From NCBI GenBank assembly GCA_964035545.1, contig OZ037765.1:16610698-16674697 (forward strand): a DNA stretch of 64,000 nt, given 5' to 3'. Positions within the stretch are counted from its first letter, which is position 1; the number at the start of each line of letters is the position of its first letter. A program made the position numbers and the translations under genes. Shown in pieces: positions 1-9,700 of this stretch. The notes beneath the pieces are model-generated. The model was not told where the DNA came from and made no database searches. It saw only the letters and a program-made list of their open reading frames with translations. Origin of the DNA: Bugula neritina (taxonomy: Eukaryota > Bryozoa > Gymnolaemata > Cheilostomatida > Bugulidae).

Positions 1-2353
1 GGTATGGTGAAGTAGGAAGTTGTCGCATGTCAAGTAATCTGGTAAACTCTTTCATGTAATCCGAGATGAATTGAGTTCCTTGGTCGCTTATCACCTCCTC
101 TGGTATCCCAACACGACTGTACATGTCAAGCAGCGCTTCAGCTACAGTAGCTGAGTCAATGTTCTTCAATGGTGTAGCTTCAGGGTATCTTGTAGCATAG
201 TCAACTAAAGTTAGGATGTAGCGGTGTCCTTTCTCACTTGGAGGGTTAATTGGTCCGATTAGGTCTATTGCACATCTCTTGAATGGGGTGTCAATTAGTG
301 GAGTTTCCTGTACTGGAACTTTCATGACTGAGCCTTTTTTCACCGTCTTCTGGCAAATGTCACATGATTGACAGAAACGTACGACATCTCCGTTTAGTCC
401 TGGCCAGAAGAAGTTGGAAAGCACTCTATCAGTGGTTTTCTTTACTCCTAGGTGTCCGCTCATTATGCAGTCATGAGCTTTTTGTAGAACTTCCTTCCTC
501 AGTGAACTGGGTACCATGAGTTGTTTAACAGGTTTTACACTGGCAGACTTCGAGTCGGTGTACTCACGGTACAGAATCTTATTCCTCACCACAAACCTAG
601 TGGTGCATCCCTTTTTCTCCTTCACTTCTTTTGCATAAAAGAAACGTTCCAATGTGGGGTCATCCCTCTGCAATCTGGCTATTTCATCTTTCCCTATACT
701 TAATGGGTTAGTATTTGAATCAATCTTCAGTGGTTTGTCTCCTGACTTTTCCTTGACAGCCTGAGCTCTTGTGGTTACGGCGCAGTCCTTCCAGTTTTCC
801 AGTGGCTGGTCAGCTGATCTCGCTCCATCCACATTCCCAATGAGCAGGTCACAAATCGTCTTGTCCATTACTGCAGCTTTGACGACACCATTGTAAAATG
901 GTGAGCGCACTGAGATAAGTGCCCACTGAGCCTCTCTAACACTTGCATCAGCCATATTCAGATAAACTGATTCTCCAGTTAAATGTTGAGGTTGCACATA
1001 CTTTGCATTGACTACAATGCAACCACAGCCGGTGTCGCGCATTACAGTAGCTCGTTGGCCATTGACTTCCGCATCAAATATTGCTGTGCCCCCATCTTTG
1101 AATTTAGGTCCATTCTTGCAGACAGCAGCGTTGACAAACTTTTTACCATTAACTGTGATTTCCGTAGGTTCTTCCCCTTTAGATGAGATTCCTGGATCTG
1201 TGACCACAGTCTTATTCTGAGTAATCGCTATTGCAGCAGCAGCATGCACTGACCTCCTACCATACTTTCTGCAGTCGGAAGTATTGTGGTTGTTCATCTT
1301 GCAATGTGAACAGTACTTCTTCCCTCGCCGTGGGCAATTACGAGCAATGTGTGACTTATCTTTGCAGATGAAACATGCACCCTCACTTTTACTTCCTTGT
1401 TCAGCATTCATGCTACCGGTGGGTGTGTTTTCCATCCTTTTTATATTAGTTTTCTTAGTCTTTGCTAGTTTTCTTCCACGGGCGTGCAAAAACAGTGACG
1501 CTGCATCACACATATCCTCACTGCTGTTGTAGGAACTTTGCTTTAAATGCACAGCTAGGTCGTCTGGGCATGATGATATAAATTGTTCAGTCGCCACTAG
1601 TTTGGCTATGTCCATGCCCCCTGAAAGTTCTACCCACTTGTGCACATAACTTTCTATCCTAGTGAACAGTTGGGCAGGAGTTTCATCCTCGTAAGCTTCT
1701 GCCTCTCTGAGCTTTTTTCTGTAGCCCTCTTGAGTCAAGTTAAAGCGCTCCAACAAGGCTTCTTTGACTTTTTTATAATCTCTACGATCGGTAGGTGACA
1801 ACCGGATGTAAGCTTCTGTTGCTGTACCCCTTAGGTACTGACTGAGATGGTAGGGCCAATCTCCCTTGTCCCAATTACATCCTTCGGCAACCCACTCGAA
1901 CCGCTCTAAATAGCTATCCATTTCGTCCACCTTCTCATCAAAGAATGGTATTTTTGGTTTTGGTTTGTTAGCTATTTCTAACCTGGTGTTCTCATGTCTT
2001 GAGTGCTCCAAACTTGTGTCAGCTTTCAGCTTTTCCATATCTAATTCATGTCGTTGTCTTCTCTCTTCTGCCTCCTGGTCAGCTTTAACCTTGAGTGCCA
2101 TTGCCTCCTGATCAGCTTTAACCTTGAATGCCATTGCCTCCTGATCAGCTTTTATCTTCATCTCCATTAAGGCTTTCTCATTCTCTTGCCTGATCTTTTC
2201 TGCCTCACGCTCTAATCTACGTTCCTCTCGGTCCTTTTCTTTTTCTTCTTGTGCAGCAACAATGGGTAGGTTCTTTTCAACAAAAGCTATGAGCTTGTCC
2301 TCCACCAACCCAAGGTCTTTACCCATCTGTGTCACTCTCTCCAACAACGCCAT
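1..2353 (-). CDS. Gag-protease-integrase polyprotein of the LTR element (C-terminus outside window)
   Basis: The frame opens at ATG 2353 and stays open to base 1 (784 codons). Residues ~1-130 are a charged, likely coiled-coil segment with an 11-codon imperfect repeat (KADQEAMA type). Next comes a retrotransposon gag core (around LERFEWVAEGCNWDKGDW). Two CCHC knuckles follow, CFICKDKSHIARNC and CSHCKMNNHNTSDC, at about 1375-1270. The protease signature reads RDTGCG near 1040-1025, with Cys after DTG where Ser or Ala is usual. A TRAQ linker leads to an HHCC integrase zinc finger (GHLGVKKTTDRVL ... CQSCDICQK, about 475-345) and the integrase core (CAIDLIGPI near 270, ISDQGTQF near 90). The first two integrase acidic residues are present and the third lies outside. 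The known role is cDNA integration and particle assembly. Confidence 0.9.
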   Translation of the reverse strand, partial: MALLERVTQMGKDLGLVEDKLIAFVEKNLPIVAAQEEKEKDREERRLEREAEKIRQENEKALMEMKIKADQEAMAFKVKADQEAMALKVKADQEAEERRQRHELDMEKLKADTSLEHSRHENTRLEIANKPKPKIPFFDEKVDEMDSYLERFEWVAEGCNWDKGDWPYHLSQYLRGTATEAYIRLSPTDRRDYKKVKEALLERFNLTQEGYRKKLREAEAYEDETPAQLFTRIESYVHKWVELSGGMDIAKLVATEQFISSCPDDLAVHLKQSSYNSSEDMCDAASLFLHARGRKLAKTKKTNIKRMENTPTGSMNAEQGSKSEGACFICKDKSHIARNCPRRGKKYCSHCKMNNHNTSDCRKYGRRSVHAAAAIAITQNKTVVTDPGISSKGEEPTEITVNGKKFVNAAVCKNGPKFKDGGTAIFDAEVNGQRATVMRDTGCGCIVVNAKYVQPQHLTGESVYLNMADASVREAQWALISVRSPFYNGVVKAAVMDKTICDLLIGNVDGARSADQPLENWKDCAVTTRAQAVKEKSGDKPLKIDSNTNPLSIGKDEIARLQRDDPTLERFFYAKEVKEKKGCTTRFVVRNKILYREYTDSKSASVKPVKQLMVPSSLRKEVLQKAHDCIMSGHLGVKKTTDRVLSNFFWPGLNGDVVRFCQSCDICQKTVKKGSVMKVPVQETPLIDTPFKRCAIDLIGPINPPSEKGHRYILTLVDYATRYPEATPLKNIDSATVAEALLDMYSRVGIPEEVISDQGTQFISDYMKEFTRLLDMRQLPTSPY

Positions 2354-2429
2354 AATGTCTCAACAACTGTTAATTAATCCTGTGTATACTCACGTTGTAA
2401 CTAATAACTTCCCTGTGTGCGACTGAGAC

Positions 2430-2447
2430 TTCCCGGAGCAGCCCCCA
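2430..2447 (-). other. Primer binding site, tRNA-Pro-like
   Basis: The minus strand reads TGGGGGCTGCTCCGGGAA, two bases inside the LTR. From memory this matches the tRNA-Pro primer site of gammaretroviruses except for a two-base swap in the middle and the last base. A TGG start complementary to tRNA CCA ends is diagnostic of a minus-strand primer site. Confidence 0.8.
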
Positions 2448-2449
2448 AT

Positions 2450-2987
2450 TGTCACAAAACTGTTGGTAGCAGTGTGACGAGTTCGAAAAGTCTGGTAGTC
2501 AGAAGTGTATAGACAAGTAGTATACAGCTTGCTAATCCAGTTGTGAATAAATAGAGTTGTGGATATAAGTATACTTTATTTCTCTAGTAAGATATGCACA
2601 GATGAATGTATTAAAATGAACTCCAAGAATGAACTGATTCGTAAACACAACTGCCTCAGTATTTATAGTAAACAAAACACTCTAGAACATTCTCAAGCAT
2701 TCCAGTATAGAAGATTCTAGTAGAAAACATTCTCCACATGCCAATACTATTTATAGAAAATCAAAACAAAACAAAACATTGGAATTTCCATGGTTATTTC
2801 GCAATTATTGCGCAATACCTTGTTTACATTGCTGGGCAGTAGTTAACATGACTAACCAAAACAGTAACAATGAACAATGACCCATCTCTTTGATTAGTCT
2901 AGAATATTTATGAACATTCCTGTATAATCATTAGGAAAAACCCGGTAAGTCTATTTATAGGTATATGTACACTCAGAATTTGTGACA
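2450..2987 (-). repeat. 5' long terminal repeat
   Basis: In element orientation the LTR begins TGTCACA at 2987 and ends TGTGACA at 2450, a 7-bp terminal inverted repeat with the TG...CA ends of LTRs. The outer end falls exactly where a Penelope-like reading frame is cut, and the inner end lies two bases before the primer binding site. These two junctions fix the length at 538 bp. The LTR contains TATA boxes at 2668-2662 and 2755-2749, a row of heat-shock-like elements, and an AATAAA signal at 2580-2575 (minus strand). This gives a U3-R-U5 order with transcription starting perhaps near 2635, which is inferred. Confidence 0.85.
2662..2733 (-). promoter_or_regulatory. LTR promoter: 5-bp-phased heat-shock-element array next to a TATA box
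   Basis: Bases 2684-2733 split into ten consecutive 5-bp units. Six are exact nGAAn or nTTCn units: agaac, attct, attcc, agaag, attct and attct. The others are one or two changes away (caagc, agtat, agtag, aaaac). Alternating inverted nGAAn units at 5-bp pitch are the definition of a heat shock element. Reading along the minus strand, the array is followed by TATAAAT at 2668-2662. The sequence pattern is directly visible; binding by HSF is inferred. Confidence 0.7.
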
Positions 2988-3411
2988 CTTGGTATATGAT
3001 GCACTTTGTGAGGCATTTTCCATCTAGTGGGCACACTGTGCTGTTTCTGCAGTTACATTCTCGAGGAGGTTGGTTTGCTGGGTTGAGTAATCTTTTATTG
3101 TGGCTGTTGATTATGTTGTTTAAATTTCTGCAGCAGCTGTAACTGAGTTTTATGTTGTTTTTGTTGAAAATTTTGTAGAGTTTGTGGTCTTTGGGTATTT
3201 CTTCCTCCAGAATTTTAAAAAATTGTTTTCCCAGGTTGCTTGATACACTTTTGGAGAATGGGGGGTTATACCATGTGATGTTTCGTCGTCTTTCTCTTTT
3301 TGGTCTGCTAGTGGTGTGTGTTAGCTGGAATGTTAGGTTATGTGTGTATCCACTTTTACTTAGAGCTTCTTGGTGTATTTTTGTTGTTTGACTGAAGACT
3401 TCTTCGTTAGA

Positions 3412-3413
<2 letters not shown>
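2988..3413 (-). pseudogene. Penelope-like element fragment (RT-to-endonuclease linker region)
   Basis: The minus strand encodes about 140 residues typical of Penelope-like retroelements downstream of the reverse transcriptase: ISSNEEVFSQTTKIHQEAL, then RRNITWYNPPFSKSVSSN, then a Cys-rich stretch (CNCRNSTVCPLDGKCLTKC) ending IYQ. In intact elements this leads into a GIY-YIG endonuclease. Here it is cut at IYQ by the LTR at 2987. The upstream end stops at the first conserved residues of this block and is replaced by a (TA)n tract. This is a dead fragment, older than the LTR element inserted in it. Confidence 0.85.

Positions 3414-3508
<95 letters not shown>
3414..3508. repeat. (TA)n microsatellite, about 47 units
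   Basis: An uninterrupted TA run that abuts the truncated Penelope-like reading frame. It may mark the 5' truncation point of that insertion. The 550 bp after it (to about 4060) hold nothing recognisable. Confidence 0.95.
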
Positions 3509-3509
<1 letters not shown>

Positions 3510-4059
3510 CTTTGACTGCAAGTACATACAAGCAGCATAATAATATATGCCCTTTAACCTTTTCAGTACAAGTATCAAGTAAATATCTTTTAAGATGAGA
3601 AATGACTCTCGGCCATGTTGTCATCACATTGAAATCTAAGGGAAGATAAATATACAGCAGCAGCAGGTTTTAATATATTGGAATTCAATAACATGTGCTT
3701 TCAGAGTCCAATATAACAATATAATATAGTTATAACTTATATTATATCAAAGTCACCCCTCTGCCATGTTCGCGCAGAGCTAAAACTTTGAAGTACTATT
3801 TTTGTTTACGCTTGAGTGAGCAGAGATGATCTTTGACCCTTTGTGAATGAGTAGACCACACCCACCGCCCATGCAAGGACAAATATTTTTCGCGATACAG
3901 TCACATAGGCAATGACAATCTCATTGTGACTTCGACCACTGACCTAAAAATTACATTATTAATATAAATATAATTATATGATTATCACTATAATAACTAT
4001 TATAAATATTCATAACCTAAATCAATATAATACCCATAATTAACATTCTACAATATCAA

Positions 4060-4620
4060 CTTCAAGTTTAAGTATTACTATTAGTATTAGTATTACTATT
4101 AGTAATACTAATAGTAATAGCAATACACATACTGTAAAGTGTATTACTATTAGTATTACTATTACTATTACTATTACTAGTGTTAGTAGTAGTACTAGTA
4201 GTAGTAGTAATAATGGCGATTACTCAGTCTCACTCTCAGTATTACTATTACTATTAGTATTCGACAGTATCAGTATGAGTATTAATATTATTATTAGTAT
4301 TACTATTACATTTACTATTACTATTAATATTAGTATTACTATTATTATTAGTATTACTATTAGTATTAGTAATACTAGTAGTAGTATTAGACTTACTCTT
4401 AGTATTACTATTACTATTACCATTATTAGTAATACTAATACTATTAGTAATAGTAATACTAATAGTAATAATTAGTATTACTATTAGTATTACTATTAGT
4501 ATTAGTATTACTAATAGTAATACTAATACTAATAGTAATACTAATTAGTAATAGTAATACTAATACTAATACAGTATTACTAATAGTAATAGTATAAGTA
4601 TAACATTAACTATAAGTATT
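4060..4620. repeat. Cryptically simple (TAGTAT/TATTAC)n tract with palindromes
   Basis: The sequence is built from the 6-mers TATTAC and TAGTAT and their complements, never in a clean tandem array. Direction switches repeatedly, so arms of opposite sense face each other. At 4483-4545 this makes an exact palindrome with 31-bp arms and a single central base. Open frames across it (Ile/Ser/Asn/Thr-rich) are repeat artefacts. From 4620 to 5170 the sequence decays into looser AT-rich DNA with no gene seen. Confidence 0.85.
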
Positions 4621-5170
4621 AGTATAGGTTCACTTAAACTGTAAGTGTAACACTAACTGTAAGTCATCTGTATAAGTTCACGTTCGCGATGACTCTGAGT
4701 ATAAGATTAAGTGTGACACATACTTAATAGTAGTATCATATTGATAGTCATAGTGGTAGTGAGTAAGTGATAGTCATAGTGACATTGTCACATTGCTATT
4801 GAGTTTGATATTTAATTTTATGTTCAATCAATATCAATATGGATATCATTATTGACTTTCACTTTGAACAAGTACAACCGACAGCGTAATATTTATAATT
4901 ATATCAAGACTTGAGTTATTCATATTAAATTTAAATAAAAGAATATTATTATAATAGTAATTATTACCGGTTGCATCACTGCACAGCTTGTTGCTGGTGC
5001 AATTTTCTACCATAATCCTAGTTTCACTAGCTTGAGATAAATAGCCAAGTACTCATACTGATTGACTTTTCTTAAGATGTGAAGTGCTCCTACTTCTAGT
5101 ACAGTGCTACTACTACTACCAATACTAATACCTACTATTGCTGCTGCTATTAGTGCTACTAGTACTAATA

Positions 5171-5386
5171 AAACTCACGCATGTTTATAGTCACTATCCC
5201 TGTGAGAAACCATTGATGGGAAGGGTTTTTTTCAAAGCAGGTTAAGGACTTATTCATATGAGGCACAGAAGCAGTTATTACTGGATGCTCTTCCTAACAT
5301 CACCAATGGCCTTTACTGGGGTTCGAGCCGGTGAGTTTGTGTTGACTAAGTAAATGTTCCAACCCCTAGACCACAACTGCTCCCAG
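5171..5386 (-). mobile_element. tRNA-derived SINE, copy A
   Basis: Read on the minus strand, the copy starts GGGAGCAG, has a Pol III A box (TGGTCTAGGGG) and a B box (GGCTCGAACCCC) spaced as in a tRNA, then a body (AAGGCCATTGGTGATGTTAGG ... AATAAGTCCTTAACC) ending in GACTATAAAC. Two more copies in this window (21632-21840 and 56573-56734) share the body, which establishes a repeat family. Confidence 0.85.
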
Positions 5387-6761
5387 TACTACTAATACTA
5401 ATAGCAACAGTATTGTTAGTAGGTAGTAGCAGCAACAGCTACTAGTACTAGTACTAGTGGTACTTTCTTTTATAGTAATCTTCTTTCATGCTAACAGTGC
5501 TAAACGAGCCTCTACCTCAACATTTAAAATTGAAAAAAAATTATAAAATTTATTATATATTTTTATACAAAAGGTAAAAGATAGTTTCAATAATTATTTC
5601 ATTAGCTGGTAAAAACTTATAATATGTGTAAATACAAGGTCATTACATTATGCTTCAAACTTTTTTCTAATCCATAGATATTTAGATATTTCAATTTTCA
5701 ATATGCATTTCTTAGGCTCATCAATAGATTGAAATATCTAAATTTGTAACTTGTGCCATAGCAAATATTTTTGCAGTCACTATTAAAATTTTATTGTAGA
5801 GACTCTAGGTTTATCTCTAATGCACTATTCTTAGTATCGGTTTTCCCCAATATTTGATAAAGCGGTTACATACAACAAAGAAAAGTAAATTTTGCTAATC
5901 GATGTTGGCACCTACTAAATTGGCGAATTGGCTTCTTAAAAAGCTGGTCTCCAAGCAACTTCTTTAGTATTACCAAGTATTACACTCGCTAGTCACCTCT
6001 CTTGTATAAGTTTGGTAAGCTGGGGCAATAAAATGCCATTCCTAAGGGCCGCTGGTGGAAAAAGATTTCTCCTGTGCCAATGCATACACAGTGTTTCCCT
6101 ACATAATAAACCCTTGCCAACAGGAGTTCTCACAAAAATGGAAATGTTAAATATACATGAGTTTTAACAGAATCATGCCATTCGAGATTAACATCTTACT
6201 GTCAATGATATAATGATGAAGCAGGGCTGGCCAATTACATTTATGTAATGCTGAAATATTCAAAAATATTTGAAAGCAACTAAATATATTTTTGGGGTTT
6301 TGCACCCATGCAATAAGGTTTTATAAGGACTTTGTACATCAAATTTGCCTTTCAACATCAAATTTAAAATAACTATATTGCAACGAATGTTATTTTACTA
6401 TTGCCATAACAACTCTTGTTTTAATTCCAATTTCTTTCATAGTCAAGTATAGTCATATTGGTAATATAAAGCTAAGAGCAGATGACTTATTTGAAACTGC
6501 CCCAATAATGATATGCATTCTTTTTATCTTATTTTGCGTTTTCTTGGTTAATTTACATTTTACAATATTACACAGTATTGAATTTACTTTTTAATCATTA
6601 GGGCCAATCTTGTAATGTAATAGCAGAAAAAATCAAATAATGTTCAATTATAGTTTTTCTTCTTCAATTGGTTTAATATTTATGGAGAACATGTTTCAAT
6701 TTATTACCAACTAGTTGTGTGCTATTTATTTTGAGTTGTTAATTTATAATTTTACAGATTT
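5387..6761. other. Intergenic, upstream of MPPE1
   Basis: AT-rich DNA with no coding exon seen. A TTTTACAG acceptor ends at 6757, just before the MPPE1 start codon, so an untranslated first exon of MPPE1 probably lies somewhere in this stretch. I cannot place it. Confidence 0.5.
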
Positions 6762-9700
6762 ATGGCTAGTTTAGTATGGAAGCGAGTTGCACAGTTGCTG
6801 TCTGTTATGATTTGCACACTAGTCTACAATGAGTTTCTGGTTTATTACATTGTCTTGTCAAATTGCCGCTGGCCTCATGGACCGTCACAAACTGAATCTA
6901 CTCGTGCTATGCTGATTTCAGATCCCCACTTGCTTGGTCCTACTGGTCATTGGTGGGACCGGTTAAGAAGGTATTGTGTTTTACCAGGTTATTATAATAA
7001 TGCTGAACTTGCCCGCGGTCATTGTTCCTTTACAGTTCCTGAAACATGTTAAATTTATTTTTGTTTTATAACGTTTTTATTTCATCATTCCCAATTTTGT
7101 TGCTGTCACCTATATGGGCATTACAAGCGTATCCCATGATAGGAAAATATTGAAGTAATTAGCTAAAATAGACAGAAAGGCTGCTATATCCAAAATGTGA
7201 TATATTTATTATTTTGCAGAGAGTGGCAGATGCAAAGAGCTTTTCAAACTAGTTTATATCTTCTAAAACCTGAAATAGTGTTCATTCTAGGTTAGTTAGT
7301 CACTCTAGATAGTAATTGTCAGATAGTTTAGAAAGTTATTTTTTGGAATAGACCATCAAGAATGTATGAATGAAGTATATTAGAACATTGTAGATGCTAT
7401 CTGTATACAGCAGACATGAACAAATGTATAGCTTTTATTCTTGTCACCTGATGTAAACCTATGACTATGCAATGTAAACTAAAATTGTAAGGAAACGATA
7501 GTTCTAACATCAATGATGATACAAGAATCAACTATGAATTTCCATTTGTTGAATGTATCTGCTTCGCTGGGCCTAGATATAGAACATACATCTTAAAGTT
7601 TGCATTATCATTGTGAATTGTTATTTCTAAAATTATAATTTGCAATTTTATGATTGCCCAATATTAATTTTATATGATGTAAGCTCATTTTATTTTTTAA
7701 AAACTTTTAGGCGATCTCTTTGACGATGGAAAATGGAGTAGTGATGCGGCTTTTCAGCAGGATGTTGTCCGGTTCCATAAGATATTTGGCCATTTGGATT
7801 CTGTTGATTTAATTTCAGTAATGGGAAATCACGACGTGGGATTTCATTACATGTAAGTTAGATAAAAGTTGTTGGAGAATATGCTAGCAGCTAGATGCTG
7901 TAGTAAGGTAGTGATATCTGTCTGCATATCAATGAGAAGGCTTTTGTACTATACAAACAGTAAATACTTACCAATCTCCTTGTTAACTATTGTGTGCTGG
8001 AAGATATAAGTTTAAAGTTATGAATTAGAAATATGAAAATATTGTTTCACTGGTTTTCTTACAGTCTGCTAAGAAAATAAACAGCTGAGATGGAATGATG
8101 TGCTGTGTGTTGTAGGATCAACTCACATAAGTTAGAAAGATTTGTGAAGGCTGTCAACTCTTCTGATTCTGTTCAGCATATCAGGCACAAGAATTTGTCC
8201 TTTATTACAGTGAACAGTATGGCATTCGAAGGTGACAATTGTGATATGTGTAGAAAAGCTGAAGAAAAGCTTGAAGGAATATCCAGGCAACTTCAGTGCG
8301 CTGAGGTAAATACTGTTGATAATAAAGGATGTTGGTGTTGAAGCTAAGTTTCCATTGGATAAAGGCAGTTAGAGGTCTCATTATAAATTAATAAAATACC
8401 CCATTATGTGTTACATCAACTTGTATATATTTGTGGTTTTCTGTAACAGTTTCCAAGAAAATAAATAGATGCACCTGTTTCAATAAAGATCATGACATCA
8501 TTTGAGTTTCTCTCTTTAGAATTTAGCCAAACCTCTAAGTAGCTTGATGATGATCGCAGTGGTAAGGTTGGAGGAAAAGCCTACAATCTTCGCTCTTTTT
8601 TCAAAAAAAGTCCCCAGTGAGCTTATAACCCTAAGTGTCGGGTCTGTAAGAATCAGGAGATTAAGATCCTGCAAGCAGTTTTTAGATGTGGAGTTTTTAG
8701 ACCTCTCTGCTTCTTCAAGAAGTAGCTGATGTGCTGGGCATGATGGGGGCTCTCTGTTTAGTGTTGGTGGAAACTATAAATAAATTATACTATAATAAAC
8801 CACTGTCATAACATTCACACTTATATATATTATGTTGTGTTGTAGAGCAGATGGGAAGGCTTGGAAAGTTGTGACTTATATTCTGATAAGTTTCTCTACT
8901 CACCTCCTATACTACTTCAGGTAGGCCATATTTACAATCAATAGGCGAACTCTTTGTTAGTACATATTTACAAAAAGAGGCTTTTTGTATATTTGTCACA
9001 TTCTAATAATTTCTGTCTGAAAAGTTTCTCATCATGCCTATTTTCCCGTAGATGTTCATTTTTTTCAACAATTTTAAGAAATTTTCGAGTAAATTTGACT
9101 ACTGCATTATTCGGATATATATGCTATAGCCAATTGAAATATAACATGGTTAATTAATATAGGTTCTATAAAGAAACAGCTACTTAATTAAGTTCTTAAA
9201 ATACTCGTAATTTATTATTCTATTAGTGCAATCATCCCATAATCTAATTAAAAAGAAAACTATAGCATAATGAGTTATATCTGCGAATTGTTGTATTGGT
9301 ATGTAATTATAGATTATAGAAGTAAAGAACTGTTTTTTTTAATTCGATTAATTGGTACAGTTTTATTCTTATGGCAAAGTTTAGAGATGTGCTCAGATGT
9401 TCAGTCTAGAATATCTGCAAATGTTGCAAGTTATGCTATTGGGGAAAAATTATAATTTTATTTGAACATAATGAAGCACCCTTAAATTGGAGATCTCACA
9501 ACATTCGTAAAACCAAGTCTACTAAATTATTGCATTTAAAAATTTGGAATTTCACACTCATGAGATTAAACTTTTTATGGTGCATTCTATTCTTTGTTTT
9601 GAATTTCATTTTGACCAGTTTAACTGGTGATTGCTCAAATACTGTATAAAGCTGTCCGTGACATCTAAAGTTTTGTAAAACCTCATCAGTAGCATGTAAA

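Larger units (their letters stand above)
1..2987 (-). mobile_element. Ty3/gypsy-type LTR retrotransposon, 5' part, Gmr1-like domain order
   Basis: Reading on the minus strand, the element starts with an LTR (2987 to 2450), then a primer binding site, a short leader and one long open frame that runs off the left edge of the window. The frame holds gag, a retroviral-type aspartic protease and an integrase zinc finger plus catalytic core. No reverse transcriptase lies between protease and integrase. That order is known for Gmr1-like Ty3/gypsy elements, where reverse transcriptase follows integrase, so RT and the 3' LTR are expected left of base 1. The coding frame has no stop or frameshift over 784 codons, so the copy looks young. 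Target duplication cannot be tested because the other end is outside. Confidence 0.9.

Noticed and set aside
2908-3627. A single 239-codon minus-strand protein
   Set aside because: It joins three unrelated things: unique sequence, a (TA)n run read as Ile-Tyr, and a Penelope-like fragment, and it ends inside the LTR.
4220-4475. Ile/Val/Leu-rich and Ile/Ser/Thr-rich open frames
   Set aside because: They come from the TATTAC/TAGTAT simple sequence and appear on both strands.
6222-6290. CAGGGCTGGCCAATTACATTTATGTAATG, resembling the left end of a hAT-type MITE
   Set aside because: I found no matching right end or 8-bp duplication within several hundred bases, so it is not listed as an element.
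8544-8729. 61-codon plus-strand open frame in an MPPE1 intron
   Set aside because: No family features; the MPPE1 exons on both sides join in phase without it.
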